Part shown: one piece after another, positions 53,780 to 64,000 of the stretch
How positions within the stretch are numbered: position 1 is the first letter of the stretch
Layout: each line of letters starts with the position of its first letter
Origin: Viola odorata
Lineage: Eukaryota; Streptophyta; Magnoliopsida; Malpighiales; Violaceae
Length of the DNA: 64,000 bases
Reading direction: 5' to 3'
NCBI GenBank assembly: GCA_963691705.1
Contig: OY829545.1
Span: 15,885,569 to 15,949,568 of the forward strand
Notes under the pieces: generated by a model
Told to the model about the DNA's origin: nothing
Databases searched by the model: none
The model's input: the letters and a program-made list of their open reading frames with translations, nothing else
Translations under genes and position numbers: made by a program

Positions 53780-54445
53780 TCAGGACGGCAGAACATAGTC
53801 TACGACAATTGTACTTTCAAAATAATCCCGTAATTTCTCCCCCACAAAACTCTGCAACTCGTCGTTCGAATCCGCAGCCTCCACCTCGCTCACTCCGCCG
53901 AAAACAGCAACCGAAACAACAGAATACCCTTTCGCTCGTGCCGGAGTTATATTCTCTCCGCAACTAATCTGATTAATAATCCCTCCAAATCTCTCTTTAA
54001 TCCCCCTGATCACCCCTAAAACCTCATCCTTCACTTCCGCCCCCGTATCCTCCTTTAATTTCATCAACGCCACTCGAGCCACAGATCCAGGAGGTAGGGC
54101 CAAGGGCCCGTTCAGATCATCGGCGACCCAATCGACGATGAAGACGTCATCGCAGATGGGGAGGATTTGGTCTCTGACGACGGTGAGGTGAGCGGGGTGT
54201 CTGGACCACGCGGCGAGGGTTTCTTTGGAGGAGAAGCGGCTGTGGGCCATGTGAGTGAAGGGGATGGGGGAGTATTTGATGTGGCGGACAGGACCCATGG
54301 TGCGGGAGTCCATGATATTGAGGGAAATCAGGCCGTTGAGGGAGTCGGTCATTGCATTGACCTTTGCGGGATCGGTCTCTTCTTTGACTTTGAAAAGTAC
54401 GATATGCTCGATGGGCTGAGATGCGGGGGTTGTGGTGGAGGTCAT
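53780..54445 (-). CDS. Stress-responsive A/B-barrel (Dabb) protein, two domains
   Basis: Single-exon protein of 221 residues with two dimeric alpha/beta-barrel domains, like Arabidopsis UP3-type proteins (family knowledge; no enzyme activity established). Domain 1 (about residues 10-105) starts IEHIVLFKVKEETDPAKV and has the conserved HSRFSSKETLAAWSRHPAH pattern. Domain 2 (about 118-219) starts VARVALMKLKEDT, has GIKERFGGIINQISCGEN and ends IVVDYVLPS. The second domain is more degenerate: the usual 'Y..HP.H' is replaced by LQSFVGEKLRDYF. The start at 54445 is the first ATG and is followed by a Thr-rich lead. A GC-rich coding bias contrasts sharply with the flanks. No signal peptide is visible. 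Confidence 0.92.
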   Translation of the reverse strand: MTSTTTPASQPIEHIVLFKVKEETDPAKVNAMTDSLNGLISLNIMDSRTMGPVRHIKYSPIPFTHMAHSRFSSKETLAAWSRHPAHLTVVRDQILPICDDVFIVDWVADDLNGPLALPPGSVARVALMKLKEDTGAEVKDEVLGVIRGIKERFGGIINQISCGENITPARAKGYSVVSVAVFGGVSEVEAADSNDELQSFVGEKLRDYFESTIVVDYVLPS

Positions 54446-55573
54446 GTTTAAGTGGAGGTCGGCGGAGTGAACGACGAGGGTGGGTGTGAGTGGGTAGTTG
54501 TTGTTGACTGTTGTGTTGAGTGGAGAGGGTGGTGGCTGTTTTTAAACCGTTTTGTTTTTGATAAATTAATTCATTTTTTTCTGTGCAGTTGTCAGTTAGG
54601 AAATGAGTATGGGCAGGCTTTTCTATGGGCCGTCCTAACCTGGCCCATATGGGTTTAATTTAGTCATTTCTATTGTAATTATAACTTGGTTTTTTTTTCT
54701 TAGTTGAGATACTAATGTTTGGATTACTTTCTTTTAACTTTCTAAAATTTGGAATTTAAGCAAAAAAAATATATTAAAAAATGACACGAATTAATGAGTA
54801 GAGATCTAAAATCAGCATGCATGAAATAAAAAAAAGTACAATTGATCATCCGGAAGGAGTATTAAATATAACATTTCAAATTAATCCGGAAGGAGTATTA
54901 AATATAATATTTCAAATTGATCACAAGAGTGTGAACGAAATAAAATATTGTAATAATTATGTTTTCCTAGTTTTTATTTATGATCTTGACTTGATCCAAA
55001 GTAAAACTGCAAACTGTTTATGACATGTTATGGTTGAAATTTATATAAAAAGAAGAAGAGATTTATTCCTTGGTTTAGATCGATCGGGACCAGGCCAGCC
55101 TTATGCAAGCATGTTTCGAGGAGACAAATTCACTTCAAATTAAATCAAAGGTTTTATGTTCAGACGTGGTTTCCCCTTTGTGCAAGACAATGTAAGAAAG
55201 AGAAATAATCATCTACGCTACAGTATGTGTGAACACATCTGTGGATACACATACCATACGTAGACTCTAAAATGCGAGAAACTCTTAACTACGTCTACGT
55301 GTACATATGTACACGCACACAAATAACAAATCAACTTGCTTTTTTTCTTATTTAATTACTTATTAATTTACATTTCAGAGTATTTTTCTGTATTTTATAA
55401 TTCTTTTAATTGCATTTTTCATGTAACAAAAACTAATATTTACATGCTACAAGTATGATAATTAGAGCCATAAAAAAATTAGTAAAAATTAAAAATAAAT
55501 ACTATAAGAGAATAATAACTACGTAACCAAACAAGTTAATAACTTTTTCTACGAGCTACAACTAAAAGTTATA
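54446..55573. other. Intergenic region upstream of the Dabb gene
   Basis: This is the promoter of the leftward Dabb gene, then AT-rich DNA. A 36-bp direct tandem repeat (54848-54883 and 54884-54919, 'atccggaaggagtattaaat' onward) is present. No gene was recognised. Confidence 0.45.
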
Positions 55574-55842
55574 CTCCCTCCGTTTTCAATTAACTATCAT
55601 TTTCCTACTGAATGTTACTGTACACTTCACTTGATTTTTTGGTATTTGCTTTACTGAATGTTAGAGTAAAATTTGGGTAGATCATGATCTACCTACATCA
55701 TGATGTAGGATGATGACACGTGTCCAAAAGTGGTATTCTAGCACTATTTGGGGCACGTGTTATCATCCTAGATCATGATACCCAAGTTTTTTCCCTGAAT
55801 GTTATTATTTTAGAAAGTCAATTAATTGAAAACAAAAGAGAG
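55574..55842. mobile_element. Stowaway-like MITE carrying a nested insertion
   Basis: The left end is CTCCCTCCGTTTTCAATTAA and the inverted right end is CTCTCTTTTGTTTTCAATTAA, with TA on both sides. It is the same family as the truncated copy at 37221-37314. Removing the nested element and one 9-bp duplication leaves about 128 bp, a usual Stowaway length. Confidence 0.82.
55664..55795. mobile_element. Nested Mutator-like MITE, 132 bp
   Basis: It is inserted in the Stowaway-like MITE. The ends are GAGTAAAATTTGGGTA and, inverted, GGGAAAAAACTTGGGTA. The flanking 9-bp duplication is TGAATGTTA (55655-55663 and 55796-55804), with the adjacent C also shared. The arms repeat 'gatcatgat', 'taggatgat' and 'acacgtg' in inverted order, so it is a hairpin with two CACGTG (G-box) cores. 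Confidence 0.82.
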
Positions 55843-57457
55843 TAGTTACTAAACAATTTTTGTTTCGTTTTTTCTTTTTATTTCTACCGCTCTTTTAGTG
55901 ACGCAATCAAAATTAAAAGCTAAACGTAATACCAAACAAAACTCTCACTAGGGTAGCTAAATATAAGATGTTATTGGATATTTTTTATTTTTTAACTTGA
56001 TCAGTAGAGTTATGGTATGCAAATTAAGACAAAAATTGGTGTCCAATTATTTATTTTTATAAATATAGATGGAAATTAAACTTAAATTTAAGTCCCTACT
56101 GATATTTTTATCACCATGAAGAAAACCAATTTAATCAGTACTTATTAGAAGATGAACTAAAATTGTATTGCCGAGAAAATTAGCTACTGTATAAATGATT
56201 CGAAACTCTCACTTATTCAATAAAATTTAGTAATTTATTTGATTATTATATGTGAAATAATTATTTGTTTTGTGGTCGACAACAGGATGAATCATTGGCA
56301 ATCACCTAACAACGATAGATGCGGTTTTGTGCTGGGAAGTGAGAGAACACAAAAAGCAAGGGTGACCAAAGAAAAATAGGAAAATAGCCAAAAATAAAGA
56401 AAAGTAAAGAAAAAAGAGTAATGTATTTTGGAGGAATGATCAAACAGAATTGTCAAGCGGAATGACTGTCACCATTTATTTATAAAATTGACACACTACG
56501 TCATTTGGTTGATCATTTTTACCTTGGTTATCAGAACCGGACTAGATCGATCGATCCGATTGGTTCAATCAAGATTTTTTACATTTTTGGTCCGATTTAG
56601 TTATTGGACCGGATATGTATATGAACCAGATTCAACTGGTCAAATCGGCCAGTTTTTACAAAACTGGATAACCGGTTGGTTCAATACTTTTTCTCTAAAA
56701 GGACGTCGCTTTGGTATTTTTTTATTTTTTTTAATTTTGATGGGTTGGCCCATTATAGGCATGGGCCGACCCATTACAGATATTGACCCAGCCGATTCAA
56801 TCCGGTTCAATCATCTAAAATTGAACGGTTCAATGTATGAACGATTCAACATCTATAATCCGGTAGAATCCGGTCGAACCATACAATTTTTATTTTCGGT
56901 TAACTATTCGGTTCGGTTCCGGTAACACTGATTCCTTCCTAATAACATTACTCCACGGAAGGAGACAGTCTAGCTTCCTACTCTTGACTAATTTCAAAGC
57001 ATCGGGAGAGGTTGACTTTGACCCACTACTTTTCTTTCTTTCAAGCTTTCTTTTTCTTCCCTTCCCCCCTCTCCTCTCCTCTCCTCTCCTCTCCTCTGGT
57101 TAGCTGTACTCCAACGCAAGACCTAAATACCCATATAATCTCAATTTCTTCCACAAAGCCCACCAAACCCAAAATCAATATTTGGTTCTTCTTTTGTGTG
57201 GGTATCCTATGTTCCTCTCTAATTAATAGTATACACACTTCTACTACTTTTCTAACAAAACCCAGCATATATATTACTTTTGCTATCTAAAGTCTAACCC
57301 TAGCCATCCCTTTCTTTCTTTCTTTCATTTCCTTCCAAATTGGTTCATCTTTCCTTAAAAATGATCATCATTAGCATTTACTCTTCTTACATATTATGTA
57401 TATGATGCTCGATGATCGAAAGGTTAAGGGATTGATGGGATCATCAGTACTAGCTAT
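55843..57457. promoter_or_regulatory. Upstream region of the bHLH gene
   Basis: This is AT-rich DNA with a possible degenerate transposon at about 56525-56935, which is crowded with 'ccggttcaa'/'ttgaaccgg'-type motifs on both strands but has no clean ends. A (TCTCC)n tract lies at 57070-57097 in the probable 5' UTR or promoter. No other gene was seen. Confidence 0.4.
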
Positions 57458-60382
57458 ATGGATGCCCTCTTTGCTATTAGTGAAGTGGAGCGCTCCACCT
57501 TTCTTCACTACCTCATCCAACATCTTCAAGCAACTTACATTTGCCTCTGGTTCTACACTCCTCCTCCCTCCAAGTACGTACAACACGAATTCACTCCACC
57601 CATCTCTCTGTTATATATATAAATATGTTTGCTAATGTGTTATTAATTTTGTCTTAATTAATTTCCAGTTGTTTCTCATTCTTCGATGGATTTTACCTGG
57701 AAGAGAACAACATGCACCAGCCTAGCTCTTCTTCTGGAAGTTTAGCGCGAAGGCTTTTCGATCAATATCGAGCACAACAACTCGTTGCAACAAATAATAA
57801 GTATGGCATATAAATACACGGCAATTACATTTTCGTTTCTTTTTCTGTGCGATAATAATATCTAGAATTTGATGTTTTCTTACTTTATTTACTATATAGC
57901 TGTGTTCCTGGGATTGCTCACAAGAACAAGAGGCCTTACTTAGAGATCAAGGAATTGGAACTCCAAAGAATGGCATCTTTGGATGCACAAAGGCTGTTCT
58001 ATCAAGTACGTACTAATTATAGTTTTGTTTTTATGATAAAAGAATAATTCAACAAAAGTATCTTGTTGAATTAATTCTATTCAAATGTGGTGCAATTAAT
58101 TATAAGCTTAATTCATTTGTTTGCAGGCAGCAAGGATTCAGGTTTGTTTCTTCTTCTTTTCCCACCATGCAAGAAAACAACTATTTTCTACTTGATTATA
58201 ATAATTAGACTTAGTTAATTAGTTCTAACTAACAATTCTTACATAATTATAGACTGCAGTCTTCATGGGGTGCACAAGTGGGGAGATTGAAATAGGCTGG
58301 TCCAATTTGAAGCAGGTAATTAAATATGCTGGTGTAGTCAAGTGATAACTTATCATTAACTTTATAATATTATAATTCATTTGGTTTTTCCTCTCCTAAT
58401 CCTAATTTGTTTTTCAGATGAATACACAGAATGAGCTGAAGAATTGGTTCCCAGATGACTTCTCCTGCAACCAATCACCAGTAAGAGAACTTTCTTCCCA
58501 AATTATAGCCGAGCCGAGCCGACACTCATCATCTTCATCCTCATTGCGATCCCTCGAGCTCTCCATGAATAGCCCAGATAGCACACCTTTTCTCTTCAGC
58601 ATCCCTCCTCCACATCAACCTCAATCACTCCAAGACCATGTTCTCCATTTTCAAGCTCTGCCTATTGACACAACCAACCCACTCCAAGAAGTCATCCAAT
58701 CTACTAATTTGCACCCAACTACTAGTACTCCAATCTCATATTTCCCATTTCTACCATCTTTTCAACAAATTCCAATCACAACTACCCCTCAATCTTTGCA
58801 GCTAATCCCGCCTCGTGGAATGACCCCATTCCCAATCACAACTAATGACCCTCTTCATCAAGAATCCATATTCCAATCTTTGCAAACAAATGATCATCAA
58901 AGCATAGCAACCCACAGTCGCAGGCAAGCCATGCAACAATTTTCCCTATCACGTAGTAATGTTAGATTACCAACAACTGAGAGCGAAGAATCCCTAATGG
59001 CAAGTGCCATTCTAGCAGTTTTGACTTCTCCTCCTTCTGCCTCTTCTTCCTCCTCCTCTTCACATCAAGCTCTAGCTCATCAGCACGAACAAGGCCATGA
59101 TCACATGAGTTCTTTCAAGAATTACAGATCATCACCATCTTTAGCACCAACAACAACACCATCATCAATGAGAAGGACCCTGCAAAGAAAAAGTATGCTT
59201 AAACGAGCAATCTTTTACTACAGAAGCATGAACATAGCCAGACATGACCAGTTCCTGGCTAACCGCCCTACAGCCAATCTACACCATATGATATCCGAGA
59301 GGAAACGACGGGAAAAGATCAACGATAGCTTCCAAGCATTAAGAACACTACTTCCTCCAGAAACTAAAGTAAGACAAAATTTTGCATATATACACTGCTT
59401 CTTTGATATGGTATAAGAGCCTGTATTAAATATGTAGTATTGATTATTGGTATTGTTTCCATAACGTGGTATCAGAGTCTGTATTAAAATATTTAGTACT
59501 AATTGTTTAACATTGTATAAGAACCTGCACTGAGTTAATATAGTTTTTGAATTATCTAGAAAGATAAGGCGTCGGTGCTGACTCGAACGAGGGAGTACCT
59601 ATCGATATTGAAGGGTCAAGTTGAGGAACTTAGCCGGAAAAACCAGCAACTACAAGCTCAGCTTTCGAAAGGAAGCAATAATGGAGAGAGTAGTGTTACT
59701 GAGCCGCCAAGGGAAAGAGTTCGTGTTGAGATTACAGATGCATCTGGATCAACATCTGATGGGCGACGTGTCGTTGACTTGCAAGTGAGTGTTAGAGGAG
59801 AATCTGCTGTGGTGGATGTGGTGATTCGGATATTGGAATTCTTGAAACAAGTTAAGGATGTGAGCTTGGCGTCTATAGAAGCAGACACTCATACAGCAGA
59901 AACAACTTCTTTCAGTCTTGTAATCTTGAGACTTAATGTTGAGGTGCGTAAATACGTTTTATGTCCATCAAATTGAAAATCAATTCTTTCATCTAACTAA
60001 TTAGATAGTTGTATGTGGCCAATTACTATGTAAACGATTTTTTTTTACATATATACCAACAAACTTATATGCGCTTAAATATGTTTAATGCACTATTCAT
60101 TTACTTTTTATGAGCGGTCGAAAATAGTTTTCGATAGATTAATCGTTAATTAATTTTAACAAATAACACATTAATTAGAAAATTAAATTGAAATGGTTAA
60201 TACTATAATCAACTTTTCTTTTAAGTATTGGAGATAAATAGAAAAGTGTGATGTGATATGGATTTATTATATATTGATTATAGTGGGCTTTACTTAATGG
60301 AATATTATTGTAGGGGAACGAATGGGACAAGTCCGGCTTCCAGGAAGCAGTTCGAAGAGTCGTTGAGGACCTGGCTCAGTGA
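57458..60382 (+). CDS. BHLH041: bHLH transcription factor, bHLH041-like
   Basis: Nuclear bHLH protein resembling Arabidopsis bHLH041 (At5g56960, recalled). Eight exons fit: 57458-57573, 57669-57800, 57900-58005, 58127-58141, 58253-58315, 58418-59368, 59560-59943 and 60314-60382, giving 611 residues. Exon 4 is a 15-nt micro-exon (AARIQ). The N-terminus has the sensor-like segment of this group (MDALFAISEVERSTFLHYLI then QATYICLWFY) and TAVFMGCTSGEIEIGWSN. A long Ser/Pro/Gln-rich middle follows. The bHLH starts LHHMISERKRREKINDSF, with the H..ERKRR basic positions needed for E-box binding, and runs through LRTLLPPETKKDKASVLTRT and REYLSILKGQVEEL; an intron splits the loop. The C-terminus is an ACT-like fold (VDLQVSVRGESAVVDVVI..) ending EAVRRVVEDLAQ. 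The ATG at 57458 is chosen because it begins the conserved N-terminal block. Confidence 0.92.
58127..58141 (+). other. 15-nt micro-exon of the bHLH gene
   Basis: The sequence 'tttgcag|gcagcaaggattcag|gtttg' encodes AARIQ in phase 0 on both sides. Skipping it would keep the frame. The next exon continues TAVFMGCTSGEIEIGW, so inclusion gives a continuous family-like segment. Confidence 0.8.
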
Positions 60383-60856
60383 CCCAATCATTTCTGGCGG
60401 CACCCCCAATTTCCTATTTTTCTTTCAATATGTTCTTCTTTCTTCAGTAATTTTATTTTCTTAATAGTCGAATGTGAGATTCAATCATAGATTTAAACTG
60501 TTATTGGTATCTTTACCAACAAAATTTTGTTGATTACTAGTAGAAGTTCTTTTTTTAACGTACAATTGTTTGTAGAAAGATCTTGCACCGCCAATTTGGA
60601 ATATATAATTGGTTAAAACATCAAAATAGGTATATGTATTAGTTAATGGTTAATGATGTAATGAACATTGGTGGCATTTTCTCATAGCAAGTTGTAGTTT
60701 TGGTCAAAAGATAGTGTTGCATATTCAAATAACAAGGTTCGATTTAACACATGATCTTTTTAAGAAGGTTCGATTAGGACACTCACTCACACTTTTCTAA
60801 ATGCTTTATTGAACAATTTTGAAGGTCACTCTAACATCTAAAAATGATCATAAAAC

Positions 60857-60927
<71 letters not shown>
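60857..60927. repeat. (TAA)n microsatellite, about 71 bp
   Basis: An uninterrupted TAA/AAT trinucleotide run. It is likely length-polymorphic. Confidence 0.97.
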
Positions 60928-61086
60928 GTTCATGTAATAAATGACTATGTCCAATTGCATTCAAAAAGTAATCAAATACTATTTATCGGAAAAAGAATGT
61001 AAATAAACTATATTTTGAGTTTCGCACTAGAGTTCCTTAACAATATTGAGATTTTTTTTTATAGTATAGCGTATCAGTAAAAGAAG

Positions 61087-61320
61087 TGTTGGGGTGTGCG
61101 AATCAAAATCTCATATCGGAAATAAAAGAGAAATAAATACTAAATATAAGAAGAGTGGATCTTCTTAATGGAATGAGTTTTTATGAAAACCGTACGGACT
61201 CAGGCTCAAAGCGGACAGTATCATAGGCACACTGTGAATCTCCGAACCGAATTGGAAAAAACATGTTGCATCCTGACTGTGAAAGATTATTGAGGTATGC
61301 GAACCAAAGCTGAGCATGTA
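61087..61320. mobile_element. Possible LTR-retrotransposon fragment
   Basis: It begins TGTTGGGGTGTGCGAATC and includes 'gagtggatcttcttaatggaatgag' and 'ggctcaaagcggacagtatcata', phrasing I associate with plant LTR termini. No second LTR, primer-binding site or coding region was found, so it would be a solo or partial LTR. Confidence 0.3.
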
Positions 61321-63243
61321 AAAATTTCAAATAGCGAATGGTTTCATTTAACTCAACTCGACGTATTTGGTTTTTTTTTTTTTAGCAAAACGTATATGTT
61401 TTCTTGTGCGGATGAAATTGACGTGTCGCCCAAATTGACTGAAATTTTTTAAAGTGATAGGCCGGGCCGGGTGAAGCAATTCAAACATGGTCCAGCGTCA
61501 GAAAAAAATCAATTTTATTTTCAAGACCAACCCATGTTGCTTTCGTGTCTTTAATTCATCGAATAATTATTTAAAAGTAATTAAAATATACATATACTTC
61601 ACCAGATTTATCATTTATATAAAAAAATATTATAAAAATTATGTACGAATTTATAGTTTAATTGGTTAGTATATATCGTTTTTATAACGTATATACATTC
61701 GATTTCTTGTAATGATAATTAATAATAATATAACCAAAAATTTATGTAAATCAACAGCATCTGATATATTAAGAGATTAGGAATCCAAATCTCAAATCTG
61801 GTCTTCATTTTTTCTACTTGGAGACGGCGGTTTTGACTGGCAATTATATTTCCCGGTCTTCGGAACTTTTTGAAGACTCTTTTAAAAATCGATTTCTTGT
61901 CTTACAATAAATTATATTTTAATTTTTTTTCCGTTTTATCTAAAATTTTCAAAAGCACCATATGTTTCATATATAACTAAATTTTACCTTCAATTTGTAT
62001 TATTTATTCAATTAGACCCAATGGATCCATCGATGTCTTTGAAAATCATAAATTGTCACCCAAAAAAAATATAAATTAAAATTAATGGTTAAATAGTGAT
62101 GTAAATAAGTCCATTTAATGTAGAAAAAAATCTTAAAATTTCATTATTAGATAACAAAATTTATAATATTAATATTTGTTATTGTCAATGTCAACATGCG
62201 AGAGTTTATAAGATGACACATATATAGGGTTGTCTAACAGACGGTATTTTGGTATATCGTCTGAAATAGTTCGATATTCGATAAATTAAATGTCCAAAAT
62301 TTAATACTGTATCGTACCGAACTAAATTTAATATCGTACAGCATGTAGCGAAATTAGTTTGGTACAATATTACGGTATACCGAATACCGTTCATGAGAAC
62401 CATATCCAAAAAGTTCCAGTTTTTTCACATGAAAATACTGAGTTTTCAAGTGTAATTTCAATACTTTGAACATCCATTAAGCTATCCATTTATAACAAGT
62501 ACTAAATAAGTTACATTTACAAAGTTAGCAAACATTCATAACATCCATTAAATTCACCAAGCTAGCAAATATTCATAACATCCAATAAATTCACAAATGC
62601 AAATTACAATCATAACTTACAAATAAAACAACTAGCAAACAATCCACTCTCCAATAACTGCATTCCGGTCCTTGATTTAAGAGTTCAAGTACAGCAATCA
62701 ATCACCACCACAATACTTTTTTGCAAAAACTATCCATTGACATTGGCTATTTCTTTTCTTTTTCATAATGTCATACTCTTAATATGATAGAAACTCATGC
62801 ATGAGTTATATGAGTTAACAAAAGATTGGAAGAATTAATGTATTTATTCCAAAATTTAGTATATGTTTAAACGTTACTTTCATACATTTATGTACACGTT
62901 CGCTAGTTTGTATTAGATTCATGAATAATTTTATCAAAATTTTCATTTTTCAACAATTATGTCATTATTTGATTATTAGTCGCTATAATTTCTATTATGG
63001 ATATGGTATTTTAAAAATAATTTTAAAAAATCTTAATGACCCACTAGCTGACGTACGTAAGTAGTAGGCACCAATGAAAATATGATTGAGTTAGTGAGGA
63101 AATTGATCCATTGGATTCCAGAGTCCCTTAAAAGAACACATACGTATAGCGATCGAGAAGATACATTGGTATATATTTTTTATTAATAAAGCAACTTCAA
63201 CTTAATATATCATCACTTATTCTATGATCAGTGATCTCATGCC

Positions 63244-64000
63244 CAGTGGCGGAGTCAGCTTTCGATGTTTGGGGGCAAGATTAAAAAAAATATTTTTAAA
63301 CATTGATGGATCCAGGATTTGTATTCAGGGTGTGCGGGAGTTCGGGGACAGCGCCTCCGAATTTTGTTGTTGTTGAGTATTTTAAAGGGAAGGCAAGCGA
63401 GCTGAACGAAAAATTGAAAAAATGCTTAAGAGTATTTGTATCTGTTACTAAATAATAAATATTTAGATAAACTTAACAAAAAAGATAAAAAAAAAACAAT
63501 ATAGAAAAAAATTAATTATATATTAGAATTCATACAATATACGTACTTTTTACAATTGTTCTCTACGAGTATTTTTTTTTGTATTTTAGATCCGCCCATG
63601 TCTGTAAAATATGAACATTCTCGTCAATAACTATTATAGTAATAAATTTAATATGTATTATGTATAATTAATTAAATTAGCTAAATTGTACCCGACATTC
63701 TTTCAAATCAACAAATCCATCTAATATCGAGTCTAAACTGAAAGTCTCGACAATTTCTTTTTCAATATAAACCACCAACTTGAGGAGATGACCTTCTTGG
63801 GTTCTTTCATAAACTGAAGAATTAATATAACCAACAAATATATCATGACCATTGTCCCAAATTTGAGATATATTATCAACGAACACATTGCCTTTTTCTT
63901 TCTTGACAATGCTCTACGAGCCATAACTGCAACCATATAAAAAATGCAGCATTATAGATACGATACGAGATATAAACAATATGTTAATCGGTGAGTTACG
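63244..64000 (-). mobile_element. hAT element, terminal part (runs off the window)
   Basis: CAGTGGCGGAGTCAGC at 63244 looks like a hAT terminus. About 430 bp to its right on the minus strand there is a reading frame resembling the end of a hAT transposase. The other end lies outside the window, so neither the target duplication nor completeness can be judged. A second phrase, 'gatggatccaggatttg' near 63305, may be part of the subterminal region or of a further insertion. Confidence 0.45.
63677..63886 (-). pseudogene. C-terminal remnant of a hAT transposase
   Basis: The frame ends ERTQEGHLLKLVVYIEKEIV followed by ETFSLDSILDGFVDLKECRV and QFS. This resembles the very end of the dimerisation region in plant ZMYM1/TTF-type hAT transposases (pattern: L..L.IEKE....D.D.II..F...K.R...F). 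The residues before it do not match the expected upstream motif, and other frames overlap, so the gene is decayed or spliced differently here. Confidence 0.45.

Larger units (their letters stand above)
60383..63243. other. Repeat-rich 3' flank of the bHLH gene
   Basis: This region contains the bHLH 3' UTR, a 71-bp (TAA)n microsatellite at 60857-60927, an LTR-like segment near 61087-61320 and a probable hAT-like fragment at about 62229-62420 ('ggtatatcg', 'gtaccgaac', 'ggtataccgaa' motifs). No gene was recognised. Confidence 0.45.

Noticed and set aside
53671..54451. Plus-strand frames opposite the Dabb gene
   Set aside because: These are antisense shadows of the GC-rich Dabb coding sequence and carry no domain.
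56488..56925. 145-codon plus-strand frame rich in aromatic residues
   Set aside because: The DNA is full of 'ccggttcaa'-type inverted motifs, typical of transposon subterminal sequence. The translation has no domain and no clean element ends were found.

Overview
The window is nuclear DNA from a flowering plant, almost certainly a eudicot. The evidence is many short GT-AG introns, AT-rich intergenic DNA dense in small DNA transposons, and proteins that read as plant orthologues: FVE/MSI4, ALE2, cytokinin oxidase, CCCH/CwfJ protein and A70. The sequence alone does not identify the genus. No organellar, bacterial, viral, rRNA, tRNA or CRISPR sequence was recognised.

Layout. 0-6 kb: the first six coding exons of an FVE/MSI4-type WD40 gene (minus, cut by the left edge), a 711-bp Stowaway-like element, a small oligosaccharyltransferase-subunit gene (TMEM258/OST5-like, minus) and a PGG-domain reading frame (plus). 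6.9-13.3 kb: a 14-exon ALE2-type receptor kinase (minus). 14-19 kb: MITEs and a 1.8-kb hAT deletion derivative. 19.1-23 kb: a 10-exon CCCH zinc-finger/CwfJ protein (minus) with a U12-type AT-AC intron. 25-30 kb: hAT-like and two Mutator-like foldback elements around a single-exon A70-type DUF4408/DUF761 gene (plus). 32.1-34.2 kb: a 7-exon DENR (density-regulated protein) gene (plus). 34-45 kb: about 10.7 kb without a convincing gene, holding an old direct duplication, a second hAT deletion derivative and MITEs. 44.9-47.0 kb: a 5-exon cytokinin dehydrogenase (plus). 47.5-48.6 kb: a PIF/Harbinger-like element. 49.6-50.5 kb: a broken CRM-domain splicing-factor gene (CFM-like). 51-53.2 kb: a 7-exon plastid-targeted alpha/beta hydrolase (minus). 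53.8-54.4 kb: a single-exon two-domain Dabb protein (minus). 55.6 kb: a Stowaway-like MITE carrying a nested Mutator-like MITE. 57.5-60.4 kb: an 8-exon bHLH041-type transcription factor (plus). 60.4-64 kb: repeats and a hAT transposase remnant running off the right edge.

The genes are independent plant genes, not an operon or cassette. Functions covered are chromatin/flowering control (FVE), N-glycosylation (OST subunit), epidermal signalling (ALE2), RNA processing (CCCH/CwfJ), translation re-initiation (DENR), cytokinin breakdown (CKX) and transcription (bHLH). From memory, the CCCH/CwfJ, A70, CKX3 and bHLH041 orthologues sit close together on Arabidopsis chromosome 5 (At5g56900-At5g56980), so the right half appears to be a conserved block later padded with transposons. 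I see no sign of a wholly new biological system. The most interesting items are the AT-AC intron, the stop-free intron next to an isolated ATG, the symmetric-phase ectodomain exons of the receptor kinase, the 4-fold peptide motif of the A70 protein, and several clean transposon structures. All splice sites were placed by eye from phase and family similarity.
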